Source: Azolla caroliniana
Taxonomy: Eukaryota; Polypodiophyta
Length of the DNA: 64,000 nucleotides
Assembly: GCA_043228905.1 (NCBI GenBank)
Contig: JBHGNT010000015.1
Location: forward strand, 62,001-126,000
Direction: 5' to 3'
Under the pieces are notes generated by a model, which worked only from the letters and a program-made list of their open reading frames with translations, had not been told where the DNA came from and ran no database searches. The position numbers and the translations under genes were made by a program. Numbering within the stretch: position 1 is the first letter of the stretch; every line of letters begins with the position of its first letter. Positions 33,221 to 45,805 of this stretch are shown here, in pieces.

Positions 33221-33991
33221 GGATAGATTGGTTTTAGTAGTGTGTACGTACGTGCGTGCGTGTGTTACCTTTACCTGGAGGAGGGCTAGATGAGGGAGTG
33301 GCAGTAGGAGGGCCAACATTCCGCAGGTGGCACCCACAATGGTTGTTCCCGCCAAGCGGAGCGGGAAGAAGACCTGGTCCATGTGTTGCTGTTGCACGGC
33401 GGCTGTTACGTAGATGATGCCAGAGTGGGCGAGAGCTACGCGCTTGTGGAGGATGTGGGAGGAGGAGGGATAGGTGATGAGGAATGAGGTAGCGGCAACC
33501 AAGGCGATAGACACACCGATGTTAGCAAAGCACTTGGCAGGAGGAAGGAGCTGCAGGAGGACAAGGCTCATCCCCACGCCCTGCACAGTGCCCGTGCAGA
33601 CGGCCACCGTGTCTTGCATGGCCTTGCCCAGTGTGGATTCCCCAACCACCGTCACAGCCATGACATATGCGAAGATGGGGAAGGTGACCCAGTGCACGTG
33701 GGAGCTTCCCACTTGGATGATTACCCCCGCCATGAAGCATGCCCATGCCGTACGCATGGCTGCCGTCAACCGTGACCGCCAGAACACTGCCTCGTGCATA
33801 CTCTTCGGCCTAAGCTTCGACATGCTATACTTGGAAGACGTCCCACGTCGCCTGACCGCCATCTGCTTGCTGGAAGGTGCTGCTGCTGCTGCTGCTATAG
33901 AGGTAGCTTGGTGCATGTGAGCAGCCGCCGCCGCCTCCTTCAAAGAAGAGCCGCCACTTGCAGTGACTCCTGGATGCGGTTTCTGCATCAT
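29334..33991 (-). CDS. FUSC-type (aromatic acid exporter-like) membrane protein
   Basis: CDS complement(join(29334..32297, 32660..32827, 33275..33991)), 1282 residues. All three exons are in phase 0 with GT...AG introns. Start ATG 33991 (MMQKPHPG). Two hydrophobic blocks are seen: residues about 80-238 (GVIIQVGSSHVHWVTFPIFA ...) and about 732-885 (MALAMAIGAFFGFWFNAKKG ... FPRRAAS). The second matches the FUSC domain shared with bacterial AaeB and fusaric-acid efflux proteins and with plant FUSC-like proteins. A long hydrophilic region between them and a C-terminal tail carry homopolymers: about nine Asp (31827-31853) and twelve His (29682-29717), plus Asn and Ser runs. It probably exports or moves organic anions across a membrane; the substrate is unknown. 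No frame damage. Confidence 0.85.
32298..32659 (-). other. FUSC gene intron 2
   Basis: 362 bp; on the minus strand starts GTATTATAT and ends GATGCAG. It contains an imperfect (TAG)n array at about 32444-32493. Confidence 0.88.
32828..33274 (-). other. FUSC gene intron 1
   Basis: 447 bp; on the minus strand starts GTAAAGGTAAC and ends ATAAGCAG. It contains (GT)n and (GA)n tracts at about 33188-33220. Confidence 0.88.
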
Positions 33992-36900
33992 TTCTATTTG
34001 TATGATATTAATATGATATTGGCTGGAGGAGAAGAGCTGCTGTAGCTACTAAATTCTTGGCTTTGACAGCCTCTTATATCAACTACTACGTTCTAAGTAT
34101 GTCAGTATAAATATACCTTCATTACATTCGTGTGTATGAGTAGTACAGAGCACAGCTGTGAGTGTTTCAATATCTTTACGTTTGAGCTCCCCATCCGCCA
34201 TGTCTTATATAATATGCGCATGTAGGTGGGTATAGGTGGACTGCAGGGGCGGTGAGAGCTACCATCAGGTTATAGTACTAGGCCTACAAGTACTTCTCTA
34301 CCCCTACCACTAGTAACTAACTACTAAGAGGGAGCAGTGGGGGTACCAAGTGGAGACCCACTTGCATGAAAGAAATTAGATTGAGATCGATTTATATTTA
34401 AATATCCTTTAACCAATAAATGTCTGCCGAATAGCTTTCTAAAGGGTAAAATGACTTGGGCGAGAATGAAATTATATATCATATATCTATCTATCTATAT
34501 ATCTATGAATGTGTGTATAGATAAGCCAGGGATGCTAGAATTACTAACTAATAAAAAATTCCCTTTTTATATTTTGGTGATGCGTATCTGATGTTCAATT
34601 CCTGAGTTTGATCATCGCCAAGATCTCTCGTACGCTGCACGGTCACGCAGTAACACCACCCACGACATAAGTTTCAGAAAGGAAGGCTGCTCGACTTGAT
34701 AGATAATCTCGTTATGTATGTATGTACATATTGGTTGTGGTGAGTGAGAGATATCAACTAAACTAAACTATGACTTGTGTACACAGAGAGAGAGAGAGAG
34801 AGAGAGGTCAGGAGTCAGGAGTCAGGACCCCCCATGGTTAGTGAAGCTGCAGAGCACGTGCAGTAAGTAGTATCCGTCCCTGGAGCTAGTCGTCATCACC
34901 CATTTGTTGCCCGCGTAGCTAGCCAACTAGGGATAGATAGAAGACAGTAGTATTCTTGGAACTTATTCTAAATTAGTAGAAGCTTTTTTCCAGGTATGCG
35001 CGCGCACGTGACGCATTTTAGATTTCTTACCTTTTTGTTTAGTTTTTAACTTATAATTCCCCCACACAAGGAGGGAACCGGGGAGCACTCACAGAAAAGA
35101 GAGAGACTAGAGCCACTCGTTCAATATTTTGTATGCCTGCGTGCCTGCAGGAGCAGCACCCACCTCTCCTTTTCAGGGCGCAGTTCCTAACACTCACCAA
35201 GTAATTAGTTTCTTCACATGACCATTTTCAAATCGCTCTCTCACCTTTTCCCTGTGGCTACTGCTTAATCCTTAATATTAAAGAAATTGGGTATGTGTGT
35301 GTGTGCGCGCGCGCGCGCTCGTAGTGCTGCGTGGGTCCTCTTGCTGCAACTGATCGATTATGTTTATCCATCCGCAAACACAAGAATCATCATCATCATC
35401 ATCATTTCTCGGCCTTCTTTTGACTTATCTCCTTTTTTATCACCCATACATACATACATACATACATACATTCAGCTAAACTTTTCTGGTCCTGACTCCT
35501 ATCTCTATATCTTGCTTTTTATTTGCAGGGGCCTAAGTTTCTTTCCTTTTCTTTTTCTATGCAGATGGGGGCAATTTGTACTTAATCCCGACAAGTTGAA
35601 CTGAACCAGGTCACCTTGTTCATGATGATCTTGCAGCGACCATCTAATCCATTCAGTGGGACGGTACTAAAATAGCTGGCTGCCAACAAGATTGGCTGTC
35701 ATCATCACTATTGGACGCAGTGATGTCACACATTTCAACGACATCCGAGTTGAAATTGCTCCACTTGCCTGACTATGACCTAGTTAGTTAGTGATGAACA
35801 TCTAAGTACTCAGCTACTTATGTAGCTTGATAATGCCGGTCTAGAGTGTTTGTGGTTTGTTCACAATACGATCACTAGAGAGAGAGAGAATAAGGCAGGC
35901 AAAACTTAAAAAGGTTTAAATGTCTTGTGAAGTGTGGATCAACATATAGCCAGTTCTCACAAAACAAGGATATCTTGTGTACCATCCATTGAAAGCGTCT
36001 ATTTTTTTTCAATGGCTTAAACATACTAGTTTCCCTAATCACTTCCTAAATACTCCTGATTTGGTATTCTGTGTATGTAGAGCATGTATATTACATTTTA
36101 TTGAACTCACATGATGGTGCTACATAATACATACTATAGGAGTGAGTCTTGAACCCCCTCCGTCCAAAAAAAAAAGGAAAATCAGGGATTAAGTGGTCAA
36201 TAAATATTCATAAAAGATGTATAACTAATGAACTTAAGCTTAAGTAGAGGAGGTCCAAACTTAGGACATCCATACGATAAAGTGTAATTTAGATGGTAAC
36301 TTGCACAAAAAATGTAGGTCTACATGGTAGACATTTCCATAGCCAAGCCAGATGTAATCATGTGGATATGTTTGGAAAGTTCTTTGTAAAAAGCTAGCTA
36401 ACTATGGTGAGGATAAAATGAGGGAAGTTTAAAATAAAGCCTCTTTTCTTTTAGCTTACTTTTTGTTTTACTTTTCTTTGGGAGGAGGGGGGATTCGTTT
36501 GCCTTATTTAATTATATATATATATAGATAATGCAGGGTACTTCCATTAATTTTGTAAAGGTTTTAAAATCAAATCAATACATTTCGATGGCAAGTTGAG
36601 ACACCGGGTTGCATCACATTGACATGCCACACACGTAATGCAATGTAATGTCTTCTTATACTTTTTTTTAGCAAGGTGTTTTATTAACTGTAAAAGTAAA
36701 GGGGAGATTTCTCTTGTGGGAACACACCTTCCTTCGCTAATAGACTTCTGACTCTGTCTCAACAGTTGCAATTTTATGAAACTGATAAATTATAATTTTT
36801 TATATAAAATAGTTGCTCTCTCAGGATCAATCGAAACACACTCAGAAAAAGAAGTGCCAGCATATTAGTATTAAAAGTCACACTCCCACCCACACTTTGA

Positions 36901-39504
36901 AGATTAAAAATTCCAAATACCACAATTGCAATGGCGTTGTCAAAAAAAAATCCATACATAAAAAATGCTACTATGCAAAGAGGAATATCATCACAATGGT
37001 GTGTTCGTTGATGTTCCCTTGTGTTTTGGGGTTGGGGAGTAACTTGCAGCTAGTTGTGAACATGGATAGACGATGCCTAAAGTCTTTTACACGCTTGGTT
37101 GTCATGTAGATGTATTTATCCATTTTATCTCAACATTTACTTTTATCGAAATAGATTTTTTTGAGTGTCCACCATTTACTTTGGTTTCCAGATGGACATG
37201 ATCCAAAGTTACACGGAAGTGGGGGATTACAAAGGGACATGATCCAAAGTTTCGGAATATCGGAAGAACTCACTTCGGGTGCACTAACTAACAACACTCG
37301 GAACCTCCAAATGTTCATCACTCTATTCAATTTTTGTTAAAATATACTTTGTACGATACATAAATGCAACTTTATGATTTTTGGAAGAGGTTAAGTTTAT
37401 GTAGTTTGTTATCTAGGAGAATTCCATTCACTTTTACTAGTGGTATATTAACTCTTTTAAACTACATATAGAAATAAAATTCCCCCATAAGTACTCTACT
37501 ACCATGACATTCACACATTACAAAAAAAAAAAAAAACAAGTTTGTGTGGCTTGGATATCACGGTTAAGGGTGATATATAATGCACATTATGTATGTAAAA
37601 GTTAAATACAAACTTATATAGTTATTATTTGTGAGAATGCATACATATATCTTCGGGAGAATATTAAATAGGGAGGGAAAAACTTATCCTTGTTCTTACA
37701 ATAAGTAGATAGATTTTATTTCTTATTCTTGTTAATTGCAGAGTTTTTTAATGTCATTGCTATCTAATCTTATGAACGCTTTGCTTTTATGCCCTCTGAA
37801 TCTAAACCTAAGACACTGGGGCGAGGGAAGAGCTTTGATTTGATCTCATTTCTATGAATTCTTTAAAAGCCTTCCCAAAATAGTTTTCGTTTAAGTGCAA
37901 TAGAATAAAAAAGAATCGGATTCGTTACTTTTAATGTGGAACCCTGAGCCTATGCCTATGATTGGATAGGATGCACTTGTGTTTGTGGCTGCCCACCATG
38001 TCATCCTATTCGTCAGCCTCCTTAATAGTAGTCGTTCTTTATAATGCATTTGTGGTACACGACGTTTAACAATAAATAGGGTATGTATACCACCACAGGT
38101 GCGGTTTAGCGATGTATGTATGTATGTATGTATGTATGCGATGTATGTAGTCTTCCATCCCCCTTCTTCCTAATTACATATATCGTGGGTCAAAATTTGC
38201 GCTTTATTTCGAGCTCAAGCATGGGCAATTCATATGTTTACGTGAAAGCTAGCTTCATTTAATATCTAATTGCGCGTCAATAATGTTTGTTGATTTGTCT
38301 TCATCTTTATCAAAGCTAGTTATTATGATTATGCATGTTGATATGTGTGATGATGATCTCTCGAATTCGGTACACAATTAGTAATGATATTCATTGACTA
38401 GTTGTCATACTTGCTACATCCTGTATCAGTAGTGTTAAAACATAATAATATGGGAATAAGTTAGTAGGTGCCTTTAAGATAATTTCTTGTGGGTAATTAG
38501 AACACTTCAATCACTTAATTAAGCTTCCGGATTAAATGTCTTGACCGGCTTAGAGGTACCTATAAAATAACATTACTGAGCTCATTTATGTGTATCTTTT
38601 ATACGGACTTGTTTCAAATATTAGTTACAGTTTATGATCAGATACTAGCCGATGGATCAGCGTGGTGATCGGGAAACCTCCTCCCTATTAATTATCCAAT
38701 GGAAATACTATTTCAAATTCTAGTATGCGTGCGGCGTGAGCGCATGCTAGTCATCCTCTAATTTATATATAGCGCTGGGAGTAATTAGAGTTGATATTGT
38801 TAGGGGGGTACTAAATCTGACTGTATTATCTAGTAATGATGACATTGTCCAGTCAAGTAGTTACGCAATGTTGCAATCGTAATAGCAGTAGACGCACATA
38901 CTCTTAGCTATATATGTTTCATCACTCTCCATTAACTATATGCATGGTGGATGAAGCACCGTCGGAAAGCCAAAATAAGTTGAAAGCTAACTGTCATATA
39001 TTTGCTATATGTATACATATATGTATGTACAATTTAGAATGAGGGCGACAGTGAGAGTATAGTATGTACTAATTTTAGCGAACTCCACAATGAAGTATAT
39101 ACACATATCCCAACTCTAAGGTTGTTTTGTTTTGTTCATACTCCAATTGATTTTTCCTGGTTCATTATTACACATGAAGGAATCACCAGTGCATCTTCAT
39201 GTCGTCCATGATATAATACGTGGTATTATATATATATATATATAATCGGCCTGGGAATTCTAAATTATGAGCTTTTTTAATATGGATGGCAACGATGTGA
39301 GATCTCACTCTGTGTGTGTAATATGTATGTGTCTGTGTCAGAGTCTTGAGACCACTACTTATAATAAGTAAATGTTGATGAAGCCATGATGGTAATTAAA
39401 GTAGACATTCATATATGTATGTAGAGAAAGATCCACCACATGTGTCACAAATTACAATATATAATCTTGAGTGATCTTTTTTAGCAGTAAGCAGAATGTC
39501 TTGG

Positions 39505-39538
<34 letters not shown>

Positions 39539-41080
39539 CACACACTAGGAATATCTAATTCGAAGAAAAGAAGAAGATAAGTGCACCGTCGCCGTCGTAC
39601 ATAGCAATGGGAGGAGAAACACACATACGCACATTCTCTGAGTCTCATTATAAATCTTTCTGTTGCACTGATTGAAGAAAAGGTTCACAAATATTAAGAG
39701 TGAATTATTGGATCCTCGAATACTTTACGCATTTGCTTGTTAAAAGGGGCAACGGAATAATATATCATATCGATCGATCGATGTGTCTTGTGTATATATT
39801 CATACGTATAGGTATATAAATCCATTCATAATTAAGGAATCTTGGGAACACTTTTGCTTACATTTAATTAGCTCTTCCTAGGCCTATTTTATATAAATTG
39901 TGTGGTGAGAACTAGTACAAATATCAAGCCAAGTCCTTAATAGAAGAAGACGGTGATAATATCCGACTTAGAAGTTGTGTCTACGACCGACCTAGAAAGA
40001 AACGCACAACAAAAAGGCTGAATGGCTGCAAACTGAAAAGCCTCGAGTCTTGACGTCTTTGTTTTCACTCTAGGAAGACATAAATATATAAGACTAGATA
40101 CATTATTACATGATGGCATCTAAAAGTAGTCTCCACAAAATGTTTAGATTTAGGGATAGCAAGTTCCACAAGGAATTTTTGGGTGTTCGCAAATGTTCTC
40201 TTGTAGAAAGTACTAATTAATCCATTTATATATATGTATATGTATATGTATGTATATATAACCCACTTCTATTCCCTTTTATGTGAAGTAATTACACCCA
40301 GAGAGAGAGAGAGAGAATATCATGCACGTTCTAACTTCTTACTGTCAGCTTAGCCACGTGCATGCATGTATGCATAAAACACTTTTCGTTGGAGTTATCT
40401 ATCACAAGTTTTCTAGTGCATATACATGAAACCTCGGATACACTTCCTGTAGGCATCTTATCCCCTTACTTTGTTTCGAGAAACGTTAATAGTAGTTAAG
40501 ATGCTCAACACTTCATCGTATAAAATGGATCCTATCTTTAGCCTACATTGACCTCACTTCAAAATCTTTGACAATCAATCTCCTTTTGAAGATAGTGATA
40601 AGATGCCATAAGTTGCACTCATTTTCAAACTAAAGCTAGAACTCCTTATCTTTTGTTTCCAACAAAAAATGTTAAGTTCTCATTCAAAGAAACACATGCA
40701 TCTTCTGTGAAGTTAGCCTCTTCTACACTATATACATATATTCAAACACATGGGTGCCATGTGTCTTCAAAGAATTAAGAATATTCTAAAATGATTCTCT
40801 CTCAATCAAATCGAGAAAAGACTCTATTGTGTAGAGTTTCGTTCTTTTACATATTTTTTCCTAATAGAACCTCAAATTAGCCCCATTTAGTTTAATATTT
40901 AATGTATTACTTGAATTTATGTTTTAGCTCGAGTTCTCAAGGACTTACTAGCAATCCACGATCCTTTAGGGAGCAATTGGGGTGCTATCCTTGATCTGAA
41001 TATTTAATTATATATGCCTTCCCAATTTACCCTTCTGGTTCGAGCCATATCGCATGTAACCATATAATACCTAGTCCATG
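33992..41080. other. Long gene-free interval with microsatellites
   Basis: Upstream region of the FUSC gene, then 7 kb in which I see no coding domain, LTR or RNA gene. Notable simple repeats: (GA)n about 34787-34806; (GT)/(GC)n about 35296-35318; ATC and CATA arrays about 35385-35471; TATG about 38113-38138; (TA)n about 39229-39244; (CA)n 39508-39535. Unique AT-rich sequence fills the rest. Frames found here look random. Confidence 0.65.
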
Positions 41081-41485
41081 TGTTGAGAGATCAAGCTCAA
41101 CTTAGTTTAGTTAGTTAGTCAACACATGTAACTTAGTAGTTACCTAGATAGAATCTAGTTAGTGTGTTGACCACTCCATGCTCATTTAATATAGGACTTA
41201 CATGTTGTACCTATATTCTCCAACCACATGTGCACCCTTGCACATGAAACCTATATATACCTCATTGAAGGTATTTTTGTATTTGATGATAGTTGATGAT
41301 ATTTACCTTTTAATATACTTTATCATCCCCCATCTTGTTGTTATGTTCATAACTGTACTTCTTTCTCTCTTCCTCTCATGCACACATACACGCACATATC
41401 ACTTAATCTTCCGCTACGTAATCGCTTAACTTAATCACATAATTAGGTAATAATTATTCCTTAATTAATTACCTAATTCTTAACA
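41081..41485 (+). repeat. C 5' LTR
   Basis: 405 bp, TGTTGAGAGATC ... ATTCTTAACA. Lacks 53 bp present in the 3' LTR; the missing segment is bordered by GACCA direct repeats. Confidence 0.95.
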
Positions 41486-41497
41486 TGGTATCAGAGC
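41486..41497 (+). other. C primer-binding site (tRNA-iMet)
   Basis: TGGTATCAGAGC immediately after the 5' LTR, complementary to initiator Met tRNA. Confidence 0.93.
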
Positions 41498-41555
41498 GTG
41501 TGGTTTAGAAAATCCCCTAAGCCCACCCGACTCCGTGATTGTGTGTTCGAGACGC

Positions 41556-42259
41556 TGTCATGCCTTTCAGCTCCGGATCGTTGCGTGAGTCGGGTGGGAA
41601 CCGCCGAGGTTTTGGACTAGGAGAAAGAGGAATACAACTTAAGGCTAGTTATGAATAGCGGAAAGAGAAGTAGGATAGCAATCTCGTGAATCCCACGAGT
41701 TTAGTGTAATTAAAACAATATTTAGATTATAAGAACAATTAGATGGCAAAATTCGTGAATCCCACGAATATATTAGATTGATCAATCCTTGTATATTAAT
41801 CAACAACCATATACATATTTCTCTCCTCCTTATATAAAGATGGAAGAGGCTAAGCATGGCTTCATGCTTTTTCACCTAAAGTGTCCATGCACACTAAATG
41901 TGCATGTGATGCTTTGTCATTTCCTAAATATAGGGCTCATGCACGTTAGATGTGCATGAGTCACTTTTAATGTCACGTGTAAATAAAATATTCACACTCT
42001 AAAGAATACATGATTTTTACCTTTTAATAAAGGTATGTGTAAATAAAGGTCTTATACGTATTAAATCTATATTTATAACACTAAAGATAAGTTATTACAA
42101 TGGTAAAGTTGGGGTTTATCTATGTGGAGGTGCATGGTTTGAATCTTGCCCTATGCACGTGATAAATTCTTTTGATATATTATTTATCTAGTTATATGTA
42201 TCTAAAATCGGATATATTATTTTATGGTTTTCACGTAGTGTGTGGAATACACTACGACA
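41556..42259 (-). repeat. Solo LTR of gypsy D type in the leader of C
   Basis: The reverse complement resembles the D LTR (54323-55037) along its length: the CCTTTCAG, GTCGGGTGGGAACCGC and TTTTGGACTAGGAG words at one end, and GTGTATTCCACACACTACG at the other. Ends TGTCATG ... ACGACA, flanked by 4-bp copies ACGC (41552-41555 and 42260-42263). It includes a tRNA-like module at about 42084-42160, with A-box-like ACAATGGTAAAG and B-box-like GGTTTGAATC. Confidence 0.8.
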
Positions 42260-42360
42260 ACGCCGACGACAAAATCCGGCTATCGGCTACCATAGTGCCG
42301 CTATGTAGCACAAGTACGTGATCGAAGAAAGAAGAGCCAGAAAGGAAGACACAAAACAAC

Positions 42361-43328
42361 ATGAACACACAAATGGGTAGCTCGCTCCCTTGCGAAAAGC
42401 TAGACCGGAGCAACTATTCATCTTGGGAGTACAAGATGACCCAATACCTCGTTGGCCAAGGGTATTGGAGCTACATCAACGGTGCACTCGAGACCAAGCC
42501 CGGCATCACAAACGCCAACTACCCAACGTGGGAGCAAGGAGCGACTTGGGTAATGTATTGCTTGGCAACATCTGTCCACGACCACATGCTTAGCCACATT
42601 CGAGATGCCAAGACGCCTAAAGAGGCGTGGGAGAACTTAAAGAAAATGTTTGCCACCAACACGACCGCCCGCAAACTTCAACTCCGGCAAGAGTTGAAGA
42701 ACATTCAGCAAAAAGACATGTCTGTGTTGGACTACACCGACAAAATCAAGAGCATTTGCGACTCGCTTGGCTCCATCAACATAAACGTTGACGAAGACGA
42801 GAGGGTTCAAGTATGCTTGGGCGGCCTCGCACAACGATTGGATCCACTATGGACCGCAATCTTGGTGAGATAAAACCCTCCTTCATTCTTTGACCTCCAA
42901 TCGATGTTATTGGTCGAAGAAAACCACGTCCGAACCAAAAGCAAGGCACCCGAAGGACAAATGTTCTTCTCGAATTCGGATGGTGGTCGAGGAAGAGGTC
43001 GTGGCGGTAGAAGAGGAAGCCATCGAGGAACCTTCGGAAGAAGGGGCAGCTTCCAAGCCAAACAAGGTCGGCAAAATCGGCCAGCAACTTGCAATTATTG
43101 CTGCAAAATCGGCCACCATGAGGCGGAGTGTCGGAAAAAGAGAAGTGAGTCGGCTTGAACAAGTCGACACCTCACAAACTACGCATCGAACTCCAACCAC
43201 GACAACCGTAGTGGAATGTTCACGAATCACGCGTCGAATTTCGACTACGATGATCGTAGTGAAACTTTTACAAATTACGCCCCAAATTCCGACTACGGTG
43301 ACCGTGGCGGAATGTTCGTAATGAGGCA
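42361..43328 (+). pseudogene. C gag with zinc knuckle (stops present)
   Basis: ATG 42361 (MNTQMGSSLP) starts a UBN2-type copia gag: SSWEYKMTQYLVGQGYW, KEAWENLKKMF and VQVCLGGLAQRLD. It is stopped by TAA 42871-42873. The frame continues in SFFDLQ to the zinc knuckle CNYCCKIGHHEAEC (about 43090-43131), where a TGA follows, and then to a linker with repeated SDYDDRS/SDYGDRG units up to about 43320. Compared with B, both stops are single-base changes. Confidence 0.88.
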
Positions 43329-45137
43329 TAGAGGGAACTCTATGACGGCCTCCAACTCCGCAAGCACCTCCAACTCGGAAGACGTGTGGTTTGTCGATTC
43401 CGGCGCCTCACATCACATGACATCTCACGAAGAGTGGTTTCATGATTTACGAACGCCGGATCGACCCGGCTTCATAGAGACGGGAGATGACACCTCGTAC
43501 CACATTCGACACATCGGCAATGTCCAATTTGAGAAAGAAGGCGAGCAAACTTGCATCAAGAATGTCTTGCACGTGCCCATAATAACCAAGCATTTGGTCT
43601 TGGTCAGCCAAATCGTGGAGCAAGGCATGCAAGTCCGCTTCAACAATGAAGGTTGTTTCATTGAGAAAGATGGCTGACTCATAGCTAAGGGGTGGAGAGA
43701 CAACTGAATGTTCATCCTCGATTCGAACGAGGTGAAATCGGCAATGTACGCCAAAGGTCTCAAAACCGAGACAAACATCGAGTTGTGGCACAAAAGAATT
43801 GGCCACATCAACCTCCAACGGCTCCGACCTATGCAAACAAAGGGAGTCGTCATCGGACTTCTGACATTCGAGTCGAAACGAATCGACCGAGTATGTGAAG
43901 CATGTCAACTCGGCAAACAACATCGACTCCCATTCCCGAAGGAGAGCTACGCAAGCAAAGGCCTCCTCGACGTCATACACTCGGATGTATGGGGACCGGC
44001 TCAAACGCCAACGATCGGCGGATGCCGATACTATGTAACCTTCATCGACGACTACTCGTGCTATGCGTGGATCTACTCGATGAAGAAGAAGGGCAAAGTG
44101 TTCTCCCACTTCCAAAAGCTCAAGGGGCAAGTCGAAAAAGAAACTGGTCGGCACATTCGATGCCTACGATCGGATGGAGGAAAGGAGTACTTCTCCGACG
44201 AATTCACCTCCTACCTCCAAAGTGAAGGCATTCGGAGAGAATTCTCGTGCTGACACACACCCCAACAAAATGGAGTAGCCGAAAGGAAGAATCGGCAAAT
44301 ACTCGAGGTAGCACGGGCCATGTTACATGAGAAAAACATGCCGAAATTCTATTGGGCCGAAGTGGCATCTATGGCCGTCTATCTCATGAATCGATGCCCC
44401 ACGAATGGAGTGCATGAGCTAACTCCATGTGAGCTCCTTGTTGGAAGGAAGCCGATCCTATCACATCTCAAAGTGTTCAGAAGCATTGCGAATGTACGCA
44501 TCGCGAACAAACAACGATAGAAGCCCGACGCGAAGTCGGAGAGATGTATCCTCGTAGGATACTCGTTCGAGAAGAAGGCGTACAAGTGCTACAACCCATC
44601 GACGTGAGAAGTTCGCGTAAGTCGAGACATAGTCTTCGACGAGTACGCATTCTGGTACGCACCAAAGACCTCTTCGACTCTGACTACGCTCGATGCAGAT
44701 TACACCGAACAAGAGGTAGAAGCTGAAGATCAACTCGTGCATATGAACGAAGAAAGTCCGATTATGACCGAGCTTAGTGGCCCACAAGAATCTTCACGCG
44801 ACCCAAGCACGTCGCGGGCAAGTCCAAAATCGGACAAGGGCAAGGGCAAGATGCCCGAAAACGAAGTCGATCACTCCGACGACAATGATTCGGATGGGTC
44901 GACTCCCTCACTAGACAGTGAGTTTGGTGTACCCATCATGCAGACACCCGGAGTAAAAAAGGCGCTCACATCGGCGAGCGAAAAACTTCGACGCTCTTCT
45001 AGAGAGAAGAATCTCGTCATTAGGCTCGGCTACAACGAGTATATGGCCCATCATTACGGCTTCGCGATGAAGGTAACGGCCGAACAAAAGCTCGATGGCC
45101 CTACGGAAGCCGCTCGTGACCCACGATGGGTGGAAGC
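43329..45137 (+). pseudogene. C protease, integrase and start of RT (truncated)
   Basis: Protease DVWFVDSGASHHMTSHEEW (about 43378-43434), GAG-pre-integrase WHKRIGHINLQ, integrase zinc residues CEACQLGK, core TFIDDYSCYAWIYSMKKK, RSDGGKEYF and QQNGVAERKNRQILE. Stops lie at about 43675, 43705, 44251 and 44518. The reverse-transcriptase lead-in (SREKNLVIRLGYNEYMAHH ... DPRWVEA) breaks at about 45137, so the element cannot make its own polymerase. Confidence 0.9.
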
Positions 45138-45330
45138 AGTTGGCCTTCGCCAATTTCGCACGACAAGCCTTCATCAAAGGCTTGAGAGGGAGGAACAAAA
45201 ACTGCCACGAAAATATTGATGCCAAAATCACACTACCGGCCATCCAAAGCCAAAGCCGAAGCCGATTCAATCCGAATCAAAGATCCAAATGTCGAAAGCC
45301 AAAGCGGACATCGGATGCCCTAAACTTGAA
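45138..45330 (+). other. C 3' non-coding segment after the RT deletion
   Basis: Sequence between the deletion junction and the polypurine tract. No domain. Rich in CCAAAGCC-type words. Confidence 0.6.
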
Positions 45331-45342
45331 CTTGAGGGGGAG
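45331..45342 (+). other. C polypurine tract
   Basis: CTTGAGGGGGAG directly before the 3' LTR TGTTGAGAG. Confidence 0.85.
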
Positions 45343-45800
45343 TGTTGAGAGATCAAGCTCAACTTAGTTTAGTTAGTTAGTCAACACATGTAACTTAGTA
45401 GTTACCTAGATAGAATCTAGTTAGTGTGTTGACCATAAAGCCTTAATTAGGATTTTGTACGTGAGTGGGATACATTGTAGATCGACCACTCCATCCTCAT
45501 TTAATATAGGACTTACACGTTGTACCTATATTCTCCTAGCACATGTGCACCCTTGCACATGAAACCTATATATACCTCATTGAAGGTATTTTTGTATTTG
45601 ATGATAGTTGATGATATTTGCCTTTTAATATACTTTATCATCCCTCATCTTGTTGTTGTGTTCATAAGTGTACTTCTCTCTCTCTTCCTCTCACGCACAC
45701 ATACACGTACATATCACTTAATCTTCCGCTACGTAATCGCTTAACTTAATCACATAATTAGGAAATAATTATTCCTTAATTAATTACCTAATTCTTAACA
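45343..45800 (+). repeat. C 3' LTR
   Basis: 458 bp, carries the 53 bp missing from the 5' copy (about 45438-45490). Followed by CCATG. Confidence 0.95.
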
Positions 45801-45805
45801 CCATG

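Larger units (their letters stand above)
41081..45800 (+). mobile_element. Copia element C (RT-deleted, complete ends)
   Basis: 4720 bp between perfect 5-bp target copies CCATG (41076-41080 and 45801-45805). 5' LTR 41081-41485, primer-binding site 41486-41497, leader with a foreign solo LTR (41556-42259), gag-protease-integrase (42361-about 45137), polypurine tract 45331-45342, 3' LTR 45343-45800. Reverse transcriptase and RNase H are absent: the sequence jumps from DPRWVEA at the start of reverse transcriptase to the 3' end. The LTRs differ by about 12 substitutions plus a 53-bp indel, so C is older than A1/A2. Same family as B and E. Confidence 0.93.

Noticed and set aside
36547-37330. Short frames in the 36-37 kb interval
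   Set aside because: Low-complexity or random composition, no recognisable motif, no splice-linked neighbours.
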